A stretch of DNA of 64,000 nucleotides, from NCBI RefSeq assembly GCF_007990525.1, contig NZ_AP019823.1, positions 930,001-994,000 of the forward strand, written 5' to 3'. Origin of the DNA: Leptotrichia hofstadii. Lineage in GTDB: Bacteria > Fusobacteriota > Fusobacteriia > Fusobacteriales > Leptotrichiaceae. Position numbers and translations under genes: made by a program. Shown piece by piece: positions 51,378 through 61,151 of this stretch; within the stretch, counting starts at the first letter, position 1, and each line of letters opens with the position of its first letter. The notes beneath the pieces are model-generated. The model had not been told where the DNA came from. It made no database searches and saw only the letters and a list, made by a program, of their open reading frames with translations.

Positions 51378-54300
51378 ATGGGACAGAATAGTATTTCATT
51401 AGAATTAAAAAAACAGATAACACCGAGTATTTTTATAATTGGAGAGGAATATTATAATAAAAATTTGGGGAATATAACAGCACTTTTTGCCGATGGGAAT
51501 TTTATGACGGTAGAAGGTGAATACAAGGAAAATAGCCTTTGCAAGACATCGATTACGGTGGAGCAGAAAAAAGGAGAATTTGTTGAAGCAGACTGTGATT
51601 GCATGTTTTTTAAGAACAATAAGAAAAATTGCTGTAAACACGTTGTAACATTGGGAATGATGGCGGACCATTCAGAAAAAATTTCAAAAGTTATTGGAAC
51701 TGACGATATTGAAATGATGTTTGAAGATGACTTTGAGGAAGATAATAAAAAATTAGCTAAAATTAAAGAAAAAGAGCAAAAAGCTAAAGCTGAAAAAGTT
51801 GCTAAGCAAAATTTAGAAAATGATAAAAAAAATAAATTACGACAAAGCCAAAAATTAAAAGCCGAGAATATAAATATAAAAAAATTAGATAAATCAAATA
51901 AAACCTCTGAAAGAATAGAAAATATTAAAAATGAAGAATTGAAGAATTTTGATAAAAAAAGTAAAAGTGTGGAAGTCAAATTTGAAACTATTGAAGGGGA
52001 TACTGAAAATACTTTAAAAGATAATAGTATAAAAGTCGAAATAGATTTCCAGAATACGCAAAAAACTAAAAATAATGAAGAAATAGTGGAAAATCTTGAA
52101 AGTGTTTCTGCAAAAATCAATGAAATTTATAATTTACATTTGGAAAATCAAAATATTGAATCGGAAGAACAGCAGGAAATGCGACTTGAAGTTGAAATTG
52201 ACGAGGGAAGTTACAGTGACTATAAATATGGATATGACTATAACCAGGAAAATAATGCACGGGGATATATTTTAAGACTAAAAACAGGGCTAAAGAAAAC
52301 TTACTATGTGAAAGATATTTTAAAATTTATCGAATCGGTTGTAAAAGACAGAGAATATGAAGTAACTTCTAAAATTACTTATAATCCAAAAACTTATTTT
52401 TTCAATGATATAAATAAAAAAATAATCCATGCAATTTACGAATACAGTAAAGAAATTCAAAGCGTAATTGACAGCGGAATTAAGGATAAAAAAGGGCTAA
52501 AAGTGTATGAAATGCTCTTAAATAGACTGCTTATAGCTATGGAAAAAGGAAAAAGCCTAGTTCTTTTGGGAGAGCAAAAGCAGATAATGAATTCGTATGA
52601 ACCGTTATTTGTATTGGAAAATGAAAAAATTACAATGAGAAATATCGAAAGAATTTCTGAAAATAGTCCATTTTACACTTTTTCAAACGACACAACGAAA
52701 GTTTTTAAAATGGATAAAAATGAAATAAAATTTTTTGAAAAATTTGATTTTTTAGATACGGAACTGTTTAATCAGCTTTCCAGTGATGAAAATCAGAAGT
52801 TAAAGGCAGTTTTGGGATATGAAAATATTAATGTTGCCGAATATGCTGATGAGGATGGAAATATTGACATTTTTGTTACAGAAACTGATGAAAAGGAACT
52901 TGTAAAAATTAACTTGTCAAATACTGTTTGTGCGTTGGAAAAAAATGGGAAATATTTTATTCCCAGAAAAAATGCACAATTATGTGAGGAATTGAAAAAA
53001 CTTGTGAAAAGTTATTCTTTTATGTATTTGGAGTCGATGGAAGGCAGTTACAATGTAAATTATGAAGGGCTGGGTAAGATTTCCGAATATATTGATAAAA
53101 ACTATCCGGATAAGGTAAAAATTCATCTGGATAACAAAATAAAAAATGCCCGAAATATAGATGTTCATGTTGGAATAAAAAAGGTGGAAAATAATTTTTT
53201 GAATGTTAGCTTTGACATTGAGGGGATAAAAACTGAAGATGTGGAAATTGTGATGGAGGCAATTAAAAATGAGCAGAAATATATAACGCTTTCAAGTGGG
53301 GAACTTGTAAAAATTGCCAATAAAAGCATTGAAGAACTGGTTGGAATTACAGATTCTATTTCTAATCTGAAAGTTGGAGAAAATAAAATTTCTAAAATAA
53401 AAGCTTTACAGCTTGCTCAAATTTCAAAAAATATTCAGGAAGAACTTGTAAAAATGGATGAATTTAAGGATTTGTTCCATAAAATAAAAAATCGGCAGGA
53501 AATAGAGCCGCATAATATAAATGTACAATTATTTCCGTATCAGAAATTAGGTTTTAATTGGCTGAAAAATATGTATGATATTGGATTTGGAGGAGTTCTG
53601 GCTGATGATATGGGGCTTGGTAAGACTTTACAGACAATTTCGCTGTTAAATGAGATTTATCAGGAAAACAGAGATTTTTCGGCTTTGATTATTGTACCGA
53701 GTTCACTGCTATATAACTGGAAGGAAGAAATTATCAAGTTTACAGGGATAAGTCCAACTCTAATTGAAGGAACGGCAGTTCAAAGAAAGGAAATTATATC
53801 CAAAAAATCAAGAGGATTTATGATAACAACTTATCAGGCTTTGAGAAATGATATAGAAGAGTACAAAAGCAGAGATTTTGATGTAGTAGTGCTGGATGAG
53901 GCTCAAAATATAAAAACAACAACTTCTCAAATAAAAAAAGCTGTTATGAAAATCAACAGCAAAGTAAATTTTGCATTGACAGGAACGCCAGTAGAAAATA
54001 ATATTTTAGAACTATGGTCAATTTTTGATTTTGTAATACCGGGATATTTAGATAATTTGACAAAATTTAAAAAAACCTATAAAGAAGCAATTGTAAATCC
54101 AAATTCTTCCAAAATACACAACTTGCGTGAAATTATCGCTCCATTCTTGTTAAGAAGAACAAAAAAAGAAGTACTTACAGAATTGCCAGATAAAATTGAA
54201 TCAAATATGGTTGTAACATTGAGCAATGAGCAAAAACAGCTATATATGTCGTACATAAAGAAAGCTAAAAGTGAAATGAAGAAATTTAACGAAAATGAAA

Positions 54301-54905
54301 ACAATCGGATGAAAATACTGGCTATATTGACAAAATTGCGTCAAATATGTAATTCTCCAACTTTATTTAAAGAAGATTATAAAGGCGAGGTAGCCAAACT
54401 GGAAGTATTGCGTGACTTAATGCCAGATATAATTGAAAATGGGCATAGACTATTAATATTTTCTCAATTTGTGGGAACTTTGAAGGAAATTGAAAAAGAA
54501 CTTGAAAATATGGGGATTGAGTATTTTTATATTGATGGAAGTGTGAAATCTAAGGAAAGAGTTGATATTTGTAACAAATTTAACGCTGGAGAGCGACAAG
54601 TGGTTCTAATTTCGTTAAAAGCAGGTGGAACTGGACTAAACCTCGTTGGAGCTGATGTTGTGATTCATTATGATCCGTGGTGGAATATCGCTGTGGAAAA
54701 TCAAGCTAGTGACAGGGCATATAGAATCGGACAGAAAAAAAGCGTGCAAGTTATAAAACTTGTGACAGAAGGTACAATTGAGGAAAAAATTATAAAAATA
54801 CAGGAAAGTAAACGTAAGTTAAGTGAGAATCTGCTAGAAAATAAAGACGGGGAAAAAGTCTTGTTTGAGATGAGTGATAAGGAATTAATGGAATTACTTA
54901 GTTAA
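51378..54905 (+). CDS. SNF2-family helicase with N-terminal SWIM zinc finger
   Basis: This 1175-residue protein starts with a SWIM-type zinc finger (DCDCMFFKNNKKNCCKHVVTL, CxC...CxH, about residues 73-95). A long Lys/Glu-rich coil follows (about 125-240), then a helical SNF2-associated region. The ATPase occupies roughly 710-1175: VLADDMGLGKTLQTISLL (motif I), VVLDEAQNIKT (II), FALTGTPVENN (III), and ISLKAGGTGLNLVGADVVI with QASDRAYRIGQ (V-VI). It is an ATP-driven translocase that remodels protein-DNA complexes; the target is unknown. AAGGGAGAG precedes the ATG. Confidence 0.92.
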   Translation: MGQNSISLELKKQITPSIFIIGEEYYNKNLGNITALFADGNFMTVEGEYKENSLCKTSITVEQKKGEFVEADCDCMFFKNNKKNCCKHVVTLGMMADHSEKISKVIGTDDIEMMFEDDFEEDNKKLAKIKEKEQKAKAEKVAKQNLENDKKNKLRQSQKLKAENINIKKLDKSNKTSERIENIKNEELKNFDKKSKSVEVKFETIEGDTENTLKDNSIKVEIDFQNTQKTKNNEEIVENLESVSAKINEIYNLHLENQNIESEEQQEMRLEVEIDEGSYSDYKYGYDYNQENNARGYILRLKTGLKKTYYVKDILKFIESVVKDREYEVTSKITYNPKTYFFNDINKKIIHAIYEYSKEIQSVIDSGIKDKKGLKVYEMLLNRLLIAMEKGKSLVLLGEQKQIMNSYEPLFVLENEKITMRNIERISENSPFYTFSNDTTKVFKMDKNEIKFFEKFDFLDTELFNQLSSDENQKLKAVLGYENINVAEYADEDGNIDIFVTETDEKELVKINLSNTVCALEKNGKYFIPRKNAQLCEELKKLVKSYSFMYLESMEGSYNVNYEGLGKISEYIDKNYPDKVKIHLDNKIKNARNIDVHVGIKKVENNFLNVSFDIEGIKTEDVEIVMEAIKNEQKYITLSSGELVKIANKSIEELVGITDSISNLKVGENKISKIKALQLAQISKNIQEELVKMDEFKDLFHKIKNRQEIEPHNINVQLFPYQKLGFNWLKNMYDIGFGGVLADDMGLGKTLQTISLLNEIYQENRDFSALIIVPSSLLYNWKEEIIKFTGISPTLIEGTAVQRKEIISKKSRGFMITTYQALRNDIEEYKSRDFDVVVLDEAQNIKTTTSQIKKAVMKINSKVNFALTGTPVENNILELWSIFDFVIPGYLDNLTKFKKTYKEAIVNPNSSKIHNLREIIAPFLLRRTKKEVLTELPDKIESNMVVTLSNEQKQLYMSYIKKAKSEMKKFNENENNRMKILAILTKLRQICNSPTLFKEDYKGEVAKLEVLRDLMPDIIENGHRLLIFSQFVGTLKEIEKELENMGIEYFYIDGSVKSKERVDICNKFNAGERQVVLISLKAGGTGLNLVGADVVIHYDPWWNIAVENQASDRAYRIGQKKSVQVIKLVTEGTIEEKIIKIQESKRKLSENLLENKDGEKVLFEMSDKELMELLS

Positions 54906-55000
54906 AGTTGAAAATTTTAATTATTAATAAATTTTAGTTGCATTTTTCAAATTCATTTGGTATAATAATTTTAGAAAATAAATATGGAGGTGGCATTATA

Positions 55001-55225
55001 ATGCTAGATAAAATTAAATCAATAGTAGTAGATCAATTAGGAGTAGACGAAGATCAAGTAACTGAAGATGCATCTTTTGTTGATGATTTAGGAGCAGATT
55101 CGTTAGATACAGTTGAATTAATCATGGCTTTTGAAGAAGAATTTGACATTGAAATTCCTGATGAAGATGCACAAAAAATTAAAACAGTTAAAGATGTAAT
55201 TGAATACATCGAATCTAAACAATAG
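55001..55225 (+). CDS. acpP: Acyl carrier protein
   Basis: This 74-residue acidic protein has the phosphopantetheine site [20 protein letters not shown] (Ser modified). It carries growing acyl chains in fatty acid synthesis. The ATG at 55001 with GGAGGTGG is the clear start; the open frame extends upstream only by chance. It has its own terminator, and the fabF gene lies about 710 bp downstream beyond a repeat-rich gap. Confidence 0.97.
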   Translation: MLDKIKSIVVDQLGVDEDQVTEDASFVDDLGADSLDTVELIMAFEEEFDIEIPDEDAQKIKTVKDVIEYIESKQ

Positions 55226-55236
55226 ATAAAACTTTT

Positions 55237-55258
55237 GGGGGAGTATTCCCCCTTTTTT
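55237..55258 (+). terminator. Terminator of acpP
   Basis: GGGGGA (55237-55242), loop GTAT, TCCCCC (55247-55252), then six T residues. A G-C-rich stem that stands out in this AT-rich DNA. Confidence 0.88.
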
Positions 55259-55938
55259 ATTGAAAAAAAAATGAAAAAATGTTAAAATAATCTTATTGTA
55301 AAAAAGTTATTATTTAAAATAATAAAATAAATAAGTAGTTGTTTGTAATTTTTATAAAAACAAGATTACTATTAATAAATACTTTTTTTATAATATTTAT
55401 GTTTTTTCTTTTTTTTAAGCAAAGGGGAACAGTCGCTATCCCCTTTGCAAACCCAGCTTGTCTAAGTATTTTTTGAAAACAAAATCGAAACTCGCTATGT
55501 AAAACTACGCTCACTTTCGCAAATTACAGAGTGAATTTAATTCTATCAAATGAATTTATTATAGAAGTTATGGCGAAAAAAACACATAAATGTGTTTAGT
55601 CGATTTTATTTCCAAAAAATCACGACATTTTTAGTTTAATTAAAACAGTTAATTTAACTAAAACAAACAATAAGCAAAATTTCGTTAGAAGAAAAATAGC
55701 TGTTTGAGCTTTTGCAGTAAATTTTAAATTGGATAAAGTTATTTAAATTAAAAATAATCTATATTCAAAAGCGAGTTCTATTTTTCTTTTATAAGAAATT
55801 TTGCGTAAAGCGGGAGTGCAGAGGTATGGCGTTTGATACCTCTGCTTAAAATAAATAATATAAGGGAAAAATTAAAATATTATCTCAATAAATTAAATAT
55901 ATTTAAAATAAAAAAAATAAAAGATGAGAGGTGTATTA
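55259..55938. repeat. Long intergenic region with nested inverted repeats
   Basis: About 680 bp with no ORF. It contains a hairpin GCAAAGGGG/CCCCTTTGC (55419-55427 with 55440-55448). A long-range inverted repeat joins GCAAAATTTC (55674) and AGAAAAATAG (55690-55699) with CTATTTTTCT (55778-55787) and GAAATTTTGC (55795-55804). A hairpin GCAGAGGTAT/ATACCTCTGC lies at 55818-55827 and 55836-55845. The last resembles module A of the dispersed repeat family at 6568. The words TGTTTGAGC and GCGAGTT also occur in module B. No T run follows the hairpins, so they are not ordinary terminators. Confidence 0.7.
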
Positions 55939-57171
55939 ATGAGAAGAGTAGTTATTACAGGAATAGGACTGGTAACACCATTAGGAACTGGAAAAAATAA
56001 GGCTTGGAAAAATTTGCTGGCTGGAGAATGTGGAATTGACAAGATTACGCAGTTTGACACTTCGGAGCATTCAGTGCATATTGCGGCAGAAGTGAAGGAT
56101 TTTGTGCCTGAAAATTACATTGAAAAAAAAGAATTGAAAAAAATAGCCAGATTTTCACAATTTGCGATTGCGGCTTCTAAAGAAGCGTTGGAAGATGCGA
56201 AATTGGAAATTACTGAAGAAAATGCGGATAGAATAGGAGTAATTATTGGTTCAGGAATAGGTGGGCTGGATGTAATTGAGCAGGAAGTGGAAAAACTTGT
56301 TACAAGAGGGCCTAAGAGAGTATCGCCATTTTATATTCCAGCGGCAATTTTGAATATGGCTTCTGGAAATACTTCAATTTATATAGGCGCAAAAGGACCT
56401 AATAAGACTGTTGTTACAGCTTGTGCTTCAGGAACAAATTCAATTGGAGATGCTTTTCAGGCAATCTTGTTAGGAAAGGCTGACGCAATGGTAGCTGGAG
56501 GAACAGAAGCAACAGTAACTCCATCAGGAATAGCGGGATTTGCAAACTTGAAAGCATTGTCAACTAATCCAGATCCAAAAACTGCATCACGTCCATTTAC
56601 AGCTGATAGAGATGGATTTGTACTTGGGGAAGGTGCTGGAGTGCTAGTGCTGGAAGAGTTGGAACACGCTAAAAAACGTGGGGCAAAAATTTATGCAGAA
56701 GTTGTTGGATATGGGGAAACAGGAGATGCTTTTCACATGACAGCGCCATCTGACGGTGGAGAAGGTGCCGCAAGAGCTTTTAAAATGGCTTTAGAGCAAG
56801 GAAATATCAAACCCGAAGAAGTTGGATACATTAATGCGCACGGAACATCTACACCTGCTAATGATAAAAATGAAACTCAGGCAATAAAAACAGCATTTGG
56901 AGAACATGCATACAAACTTTCTGTAAGTTCTACAAAAGGTGCGACTGGGCATTTATTAGGTGGAGCAGGAGGAATTGAAGCGGCGTTCTTGGCGCTTGCA
57001 ATTTCAGAAGGAATTATGCCTCCAACTATAAATTATGAGAATCCAGATCCATTATGTGATTTGGATTATGTACCGAATAAGCCTGTGGAAAGAGATATTG
57101 AAGTAGGAATGTCAAGCTCGCTGGGATTTGGTGGACATAATGCGGTTCTAGCATTTAGAAAATATAAATAA
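55939..57171 (+). CDS. fabF: 3-oxoacyl-ACP synthase II
   Basis: This 410-residue protein has the full KAS II triad: Cys in [14 protein letters not shown], His in [14 protein letters not shown] and His in [15 protein letters not shown]. It condenses malonyl-ACP with acyl-ACP, elongating fatty acids. The ATG at 55939 ([16 protein letters not shown]) has GAGAGG about seven bases upstream. An in-frame ATG at 55924 would place that site inside the coding sequence. rnc follows after about 100 bp, giving the common acpP-fabF-rnc order. Confidence 0.97.
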   Translation: MRRVVITGIGLVTPLGTGKNKAWKNLLAGECGIDKITQFDTSEHSVHIAAEVKDFVPENYIEKKELKKIARFSQFAIAASKEALEDAKLEITEENADRIGVIIGSGIGGLDVIEQEVEKLVTRGPKRVSPFYIPAAILNMASGNTSIYIGAKGPNKTVVTACASGTNSIGDAFQAILLGKADAMVAGGTEATVTPSGIAGFANLKALSTNPDPKTASRPFTADRDGFVLGEGAGVLVLEELEHAKKRGAKIYAEVVGYGETGDAFHMTAPSDGGEGAARAFKMALEQGNIKPEEVGYINAHGTSTPANDKNETQAIKTAFGEHAYKLSVSSTKGATGHLLGGAGGIEAAFLALAISEGIMPPTINYENPDPLCDLDYVPNKPVERDIEVGMSSSLGFGGHNAVLAFRKYK

Positions 57172-57268
57172 TAAAAATATTTTGAAATAACTAGGGGGAG
57201 AATAAACATTGATTTTCCCCTTAATTAAAGCGTAAAAAATAAATAATAAAAATGAAGGAGGTGAAAAC

Positions 57269-57982
57269 ATGGAAACGGGTGCAAATAGGGATGCTAAGGA
57301 ATTGATGCAGAAAATAGGATATGAATTTAAAAATGAGGAATATTTAGAAGAGGCGTTGACACATAGATCGTATTCTAATGAAACGGAAAAAGATAGAAGA
57401 TTTAACAATGAAAAACTGGAATTTCTAGGAGATGCAGTTCTAAATCTTATAACAACAGAATATATTTATGAACTTTATGAAAAAAAGACGGAAGGTGAAC
57501 TTGCAAAACTAAAAAGCCAAATTATAAGTGAACCTGTATTTTCTACTATTGCAAGCGATATTGAACTAGGAGAATATTTGTATTTGAGCAATGGCGAAAT
57601 TATGTCTGGCGGTAGAAATAGAAGGTCTATTTTAGGTGATGCCTTTGAGGCTTTGATTGGTGCGATTTTTAAAGATTCAGATTATTATACTGCGAAAAAT
57701 GTGGCATTGAAATTACTGCTTGGAAAAATAAATAAACTTGAAGAAATAGAAGGAACTGGTGATTATAAGACGGTTTTACAGGAATTTGTTCAAGGAAAAT
57801 ATAGGAAAATGCCAGAATATAAGCTGCTTAGTACAAAAGGTCCTGACCACGATAAAGTTTTTGAAATTTCTGTAAGCTGGAATGATAAAAGTTACGGAGT
57901 AGGAACAGGGAAAAGTAAAAAGGAAGCTGAAAAACATGCGGCAAAAGAGGCATTAGCAAAATTAAAAAAACAAAAGCAGTAA
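57269..57982 (+). CDS. rnc: Ribonuclease III
   Basis: This 237-residue protein has the RNase III signature NEKLEFLGDAVLNLITTEYI, the second acidic cluster LGDAFEALIGAIF, and a C-terminal double-stranded RNA-binding domain (YKTVLQEFVQGKYRKMPEYK, ending KKEAEKHAAKEALAKL). It processes rRNA precursors and structured RNAs. GAAGGAGGTG precedes the ATG. coaD begins 15 bp after its stop. Confidence 0.97.
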   Translation: METGANRDAKELMQKIGYEFKNEEYLEEALTHRSYSNETEKDRRFNNEKLEFLGDAVLNLITTEYIYELYEKKTEGELAKLKSQIISEPVFSTIASDIELGEYLYLSNGEIMSGGRNRRSILGDAFEALIGAIFKDSDYYTAKNVALKLLLGKINKLEEIEGTGDYKTVLQEFVQGKYRKMPEYKLLSTKGPDHDKVFEISVSWNDKSYGVGTGKSKKEAEKHAAKEALAKLKKQKQ

Positions 57983-57997
57983 AAATAGGAGAACAAT

Positions 57998-58501
57998 ATG
58001 GAAAAAGTGGCGTTATATCCAGGGAGTTTTGATCCAATAACGAAGGGACATATTGATATTATAAAACGTTCTTCACATTTATTTGATAAGTTAATAATAG
58101 GAATTTTTAAAAATTCTACAAAATCAAAAGCCTGGTTTTCAGATGAAGAAAAAGTTGAGATGATAGAAGAAATCTTGAAAAAAGAAGATGTTGATGCTGA
58201 AATAAAGATTTTTAACGGATTGCTAGTTGATTTTATGTATGAAGAAAAGGTAAATATTTTAATAAGAGGGCTTCGTGCTTTATCGGATTATGAATACGAG
58301 TTACAATTTACGCTTACAAATAAAACACTTTCAAAAAGTGAATTTGAAACAGTGTTTTTAACGGCTTCAAGGGAATATTTATACTTGAGTTCAAGTCTTG
58401 TGAAGGAAGTCGCATTAAATAAAGGTGATTTACATTTTTTTGTTACAGAAAATGTAGAAAAGCGTTTAATTAAAAAAGTTGAAGAATTACAAAAAGACTA
58501 A
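57998..58501 (+). CDS. coaD: Phosphopantetheine adenylyltransferase
   Basis: This 167-residue protein is the usual CoaD size. The nucleotidyltransferase motif is ALYPGSFDPITKGHIDII (TxGH), the substrate loop ILIRGLRALSDYEYELQ, and the ATP loop EYLYLSSSLVKEVA. It makes dephospho-CoA from phosphopantetheine and ATP, supplying the prosthetic group of AcpP. AGGAGAAC precedes the ATG and it follows rnc by 15 bp. Confidence 0.97.
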   Translation: MEKVALYPGSFDPITKGHIDIIKRSSHLFDKLIIGIFKNSTKSKAWFSDEEKVEMIEEILKKEDVDAEIKIFNGLLVDFMYEEKVNILIRGLRALSDYEYELQFTLTNKTLSKSEFETVFLTASREYLYLSSSLVKEVALNKGDLHFFVTENVEKRLIKKVEELQKD

Positions 58502-58619
58502 ATAATTTTAAATACCTTGCTAAATTACTAAATTTCACAGTTAATAAAAAGGAAAAAAACATAATTTTGTTAAAAAAATTTGGTAATATGAATAAGAAAC
58601 GATAAAAGAGGAACTTAAA

Positions 58620-59984
58620 ATGGCTGTAAAAAAAACAAAGGTAAAATATATATGCTCAGAATGTGGTTATAGTTCATTAAAATGGCTTGGAAAATGTCCT
58701 AACTGCGATTCATGGGGAACTTTTGAAGAAGAAATTGATATAAAGAGTACTTTTAGAAATGTAGAATCAGGAGATGTTTCAATTAGTAAGATAACGGATA
58801 TTGAAATTGAAAAGGAATTTCGAATGGTAACTCCATTTGAAGAATTTGACAGGGTTTTAGGAGGCGGACTTATAAAAGGGGAAGTTGTACTGATTACGGG
58901 AAGTCCTGGAATCGGAAAATCAACTTTTTTGCTTCAATTATCGCAGGAATATGCAAAAATTGGAAATGTATTCTATGTTTCTGGGGAAGAATCGCCACGA
59001 CAAATAAAGCAGCGTGCAGAACGTGTCAATGTAAAAAGTGAAAATTTGTATATTTTGAATGACACAAACATTGAAAAAATCGAAAGTGTAATTTTGAAAG
59101 ATAAGCCTAAAGTCGTGGTAATTGATTCAATTCAGACACTTTATTCAGAAAATGTTAATTCCATTCCTGGAAGTGTAACTCAAATTCGTGAAACAACTTT
59201 AAAAATCATTGAAATTGCTAAAAAAAATGAAATTGCATTTTATATTGTGGGACATGTTACAAAGGATGGGAAACTAGCGGGACCAAAACTATTGGAACAT
59301 ATGGTAGATGCAGTATTGCAAATTGAAGGGGAAGAAAATAATTACTACAGGATTATCCGTTCTATAAAAAATCGTTATGGATCCACAAATGAAATTTCAA
59401 TTTTTGATATGAAAGAAAATGGAATTAGTGAAGTGAAAAATCCATCTGAATTTTTTATAAGCGATAGAGATGAAAAAAATATTGGAAGTATTATTGTACC
59501 AATTTTTGAAGGAAGCCGTGTATTTTTATTTGAAGTGCAGTCGTTACTAGGAACACCAAATTTTGGGATGCCTAGAAGAACAGTTGAAGGATATGATAAA
59601 AATCGTGTCGAAATATTAAGTGCAGTTTTATCTCGTTCATTAAAGGTGGATGTAAACTCTAAAGATATTTATATTAATATTCCAGGTGGAATTGACTTGA
59701 ATGACAGGAGTTCTGATTTAGCTGTAGTTTTCTCGCTTTTATCTTCAATAAAAGGCATACCGATAAGTCAAAAAATAGCTGCTATTGGAGAGCTTGGATT
59801 ACGGGGCGAAGTGAGAAAAGTTTCATTTATCAAAAATAGAGTAAATGAACTGGAAAAACTCGGATTTGCAGGAGTGTACTTACCAAAGAGCCATCAGGCT
59901 GATTTTGAAAAAGAAAAAACAAAAACAAAAATAAAGCTTAACTATATAAGCAATATAAGTGAACTTGTCGAGAGGATAAGGTAA
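58620..59984 (+). CDS. radA: DNA repair protein RadA (Sms)
   Basis: This 454-residue protein has an N-terminal zinc ribbon (YICSECGYSS, KCPNCDSWG). A RecA-like ATPase follows with Walker A ITGSPGIGKSTFLL, then the RadA-specific KNRYG motif (in SIKNRYGSTNE; KNRFG elsewhere). A C-terminal Lon-like domain ends with AAIGELGLRGEVRKV. It aids branch migration in recombination and DNA uptake. AGAGGAAC precedes the ATG. disA follows after 33 bp, a pairing well known from Firmicutes. Confidence 0.96.
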   Translation: MAVKKTKVKYICSECGYSSLKWLGKCPNCDSWGTFEEEIDIKSTFRNVESGDVSISKITDIEIEKEFRMVTPFEEFDRVLGGGLIKGEVVLITGSPGIGKSTFLLQLSQEYAKIGNVFYVSGEESPRQIKQRAERVNVKSENLYILNDTNIEKIESVILKDKPKVVVIDSIQTLYSENVNSIPGSVTQIRETTLKIIEIAKKNEIAFYIVGHVTKDGKLAGPKLLEHMVDAVLQIEGEENNYYRIIRSIKNRYGSTNEISIFDMKENGISEVKNPSEFFISDRDEKNIGSIIVPIFEGSRVFLFEVQSLLGTPNFGMPRRTVEGYDKNRVEILSAVLSRSLKVDVNSKDIYINIPGGIDLNDRSSDLAVVFSLLSSIKGIPISQKIAAIGELGLRGEVRKVSFIKNRVNELEKLGFAGVYLPKSHQADFEKEKTKTKIKLNYISNISELVERIR

Positions 59985-60017
59985 GCCAATAGAGCAAAAA
60001 GGCGAAAGGATAAGAAA

Positions 60018-61091
60018 ATGTTAAAAAAGGTAGTGAATAAGAAGAAAATATTGGAACACATATTTGAGAGAATAGCACCAGGAACAGCTTTGAGAGAAGC
60101 GGTAGACAAAATTCAGGAAGCAAAGCTTGGGGCATTAATTGTATTGGGAAATCCAAATAATTTGAAAGATGTGATGGGTGGTGGATTTGAGCTAAATACA
60201 GTATACTCACCACAAAAAGTTTATGAACTGTCCAAAATGGATGGTGGGATTATTTTGTCAGAGGATATAAAAACAATTTATGGAGCAAATATCCAATTAC
60301 AGCCGAATTATTCCATAGAAACAGATGAAAGTGGAACAAGACATCAGGCAGCACACAGAATCGCTCAGCAAAAAGGAAATTTAGTTGTAGCAGTTTCTGA
60401 GAGAAGAAATAAAATAACGGTATATTATGGTAAATTCAGATATTTACTAAATGAAATTGGAGATTTACTGACAAAATCTTCACAAGCAATAACAGCCCTT
60501 GAAAAATATTCTCTTGCGATTGAAAAAAATCATGTGAATTTGTCAATTCTTGAGTTTGACAACATGGTAACACTTTATGATATTGTAGAATGTGTGAGAA
60601 TGTATGGGCTGCTTTTCAGAATGTCGGAAGAATTGATTGAATATATGGCAGAGCTTGGAAGCGAAGGACGGCTTATAAAAATTCAGTATGAAGAAATAAT
60701 GTTAAATAAAAACGAAAGTTTTGATGCTCTTATAAAAGACTATAAAATAAGCGAGGAAACAGCGGAAAAAATTGGTTTAAGAGTGAAATCCTTAACGAAA
60801 GAGGAATTGCTGGATGATGAAAAAATCGTGTGTTTACTTGGATTTGATACAAATATTATAAATTTTGATGAAAAGATAGAGCCACGTGGTTATGGACTTT
60901 TGAGCAATATAACAAAAATAAGCAAAAAGGATAGAGAAATTCTTGTAAAGGAATTTTCAAACGTTCATTCAATCTTGATGTCAACAGCTTCAGATATTGC
61001 TAAAATAAAAGGAGTTAGTAAATATAAGGCTGAACACATTAATAAATCACTAAAACGTATAAAAAATAGAACTGTAATTGACAGGGAATAA
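60018..61091 (+). CDS. disA: DNA integrity scanning protein DisA (diadenylate cyclase)
   Basis: This 357-residue protein has DisA length. The N-terminal DAC domain has the sites as MDGGIILSEDIKTIYGANIQ and ESGTRHQAAHRIAQQ, then a helical linker. The C-terminal helix-hairpin-helix domain binds branched DNA (IAKIKGVSKYKAEHINKSL). It makes c-di-AMP and reports on recombination intermediates. The usual DGA and RHR motifs are here DGG and RHQ, which might affect catalysis. The gene follows radA by 33 bp. Confidence 0.93.
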   Translation: MLKKVVNKKKILEHIFERIAPGTALREAVDKIQEAKLGALIVLGNPNNLKDVMGGGFELNTVYSPQKVYELSKMDGGIILSEDIKTIYGANIQLQPNYSIETDESGTRHQAAHRIAQQKGNLVVAVSERRNKITVYYGKFRYLLNEIGDLLTKSSQAITALEKYSLAIEKNHVNLSILEFDNMVTLYDIVECVRMYGLLFRMSEELIEYMAELGSEGRLIKIQYEEIMLNKNESFDALIKDYKISEETAEKIGLRVKSLTKEELLDDEKIVCLLGFDTNIINFDEKIEPRGYGLLSNITKISKKDREILVKEFSNVHSILMSTASDIAKIKGVSKYKAEHINKSLKRIKNRTVIDRE

Positions 61092-61151
61092 AATATTAAT
61101 CGAAATTAAGAAAAATTATAAAAATAGAAAAAATTAAGAAAGTAGGTAAAA

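Noticed and set aside
51452-52120. Minus-strand 222-codon Ser/Phe-rich frame
   Set aside because: Antisense of the Lys/Glu-rich coil of the SNF2 helicase, a common artefact of such codon use; no start signals.
55419-55448. GCAAAGGGG/CCCCTTTGC hairpin as a terminator
   Set aside because: No T run follows on the plus strand and an A run follows on the minus strand. acpP already has a perfect terminator at 55237.
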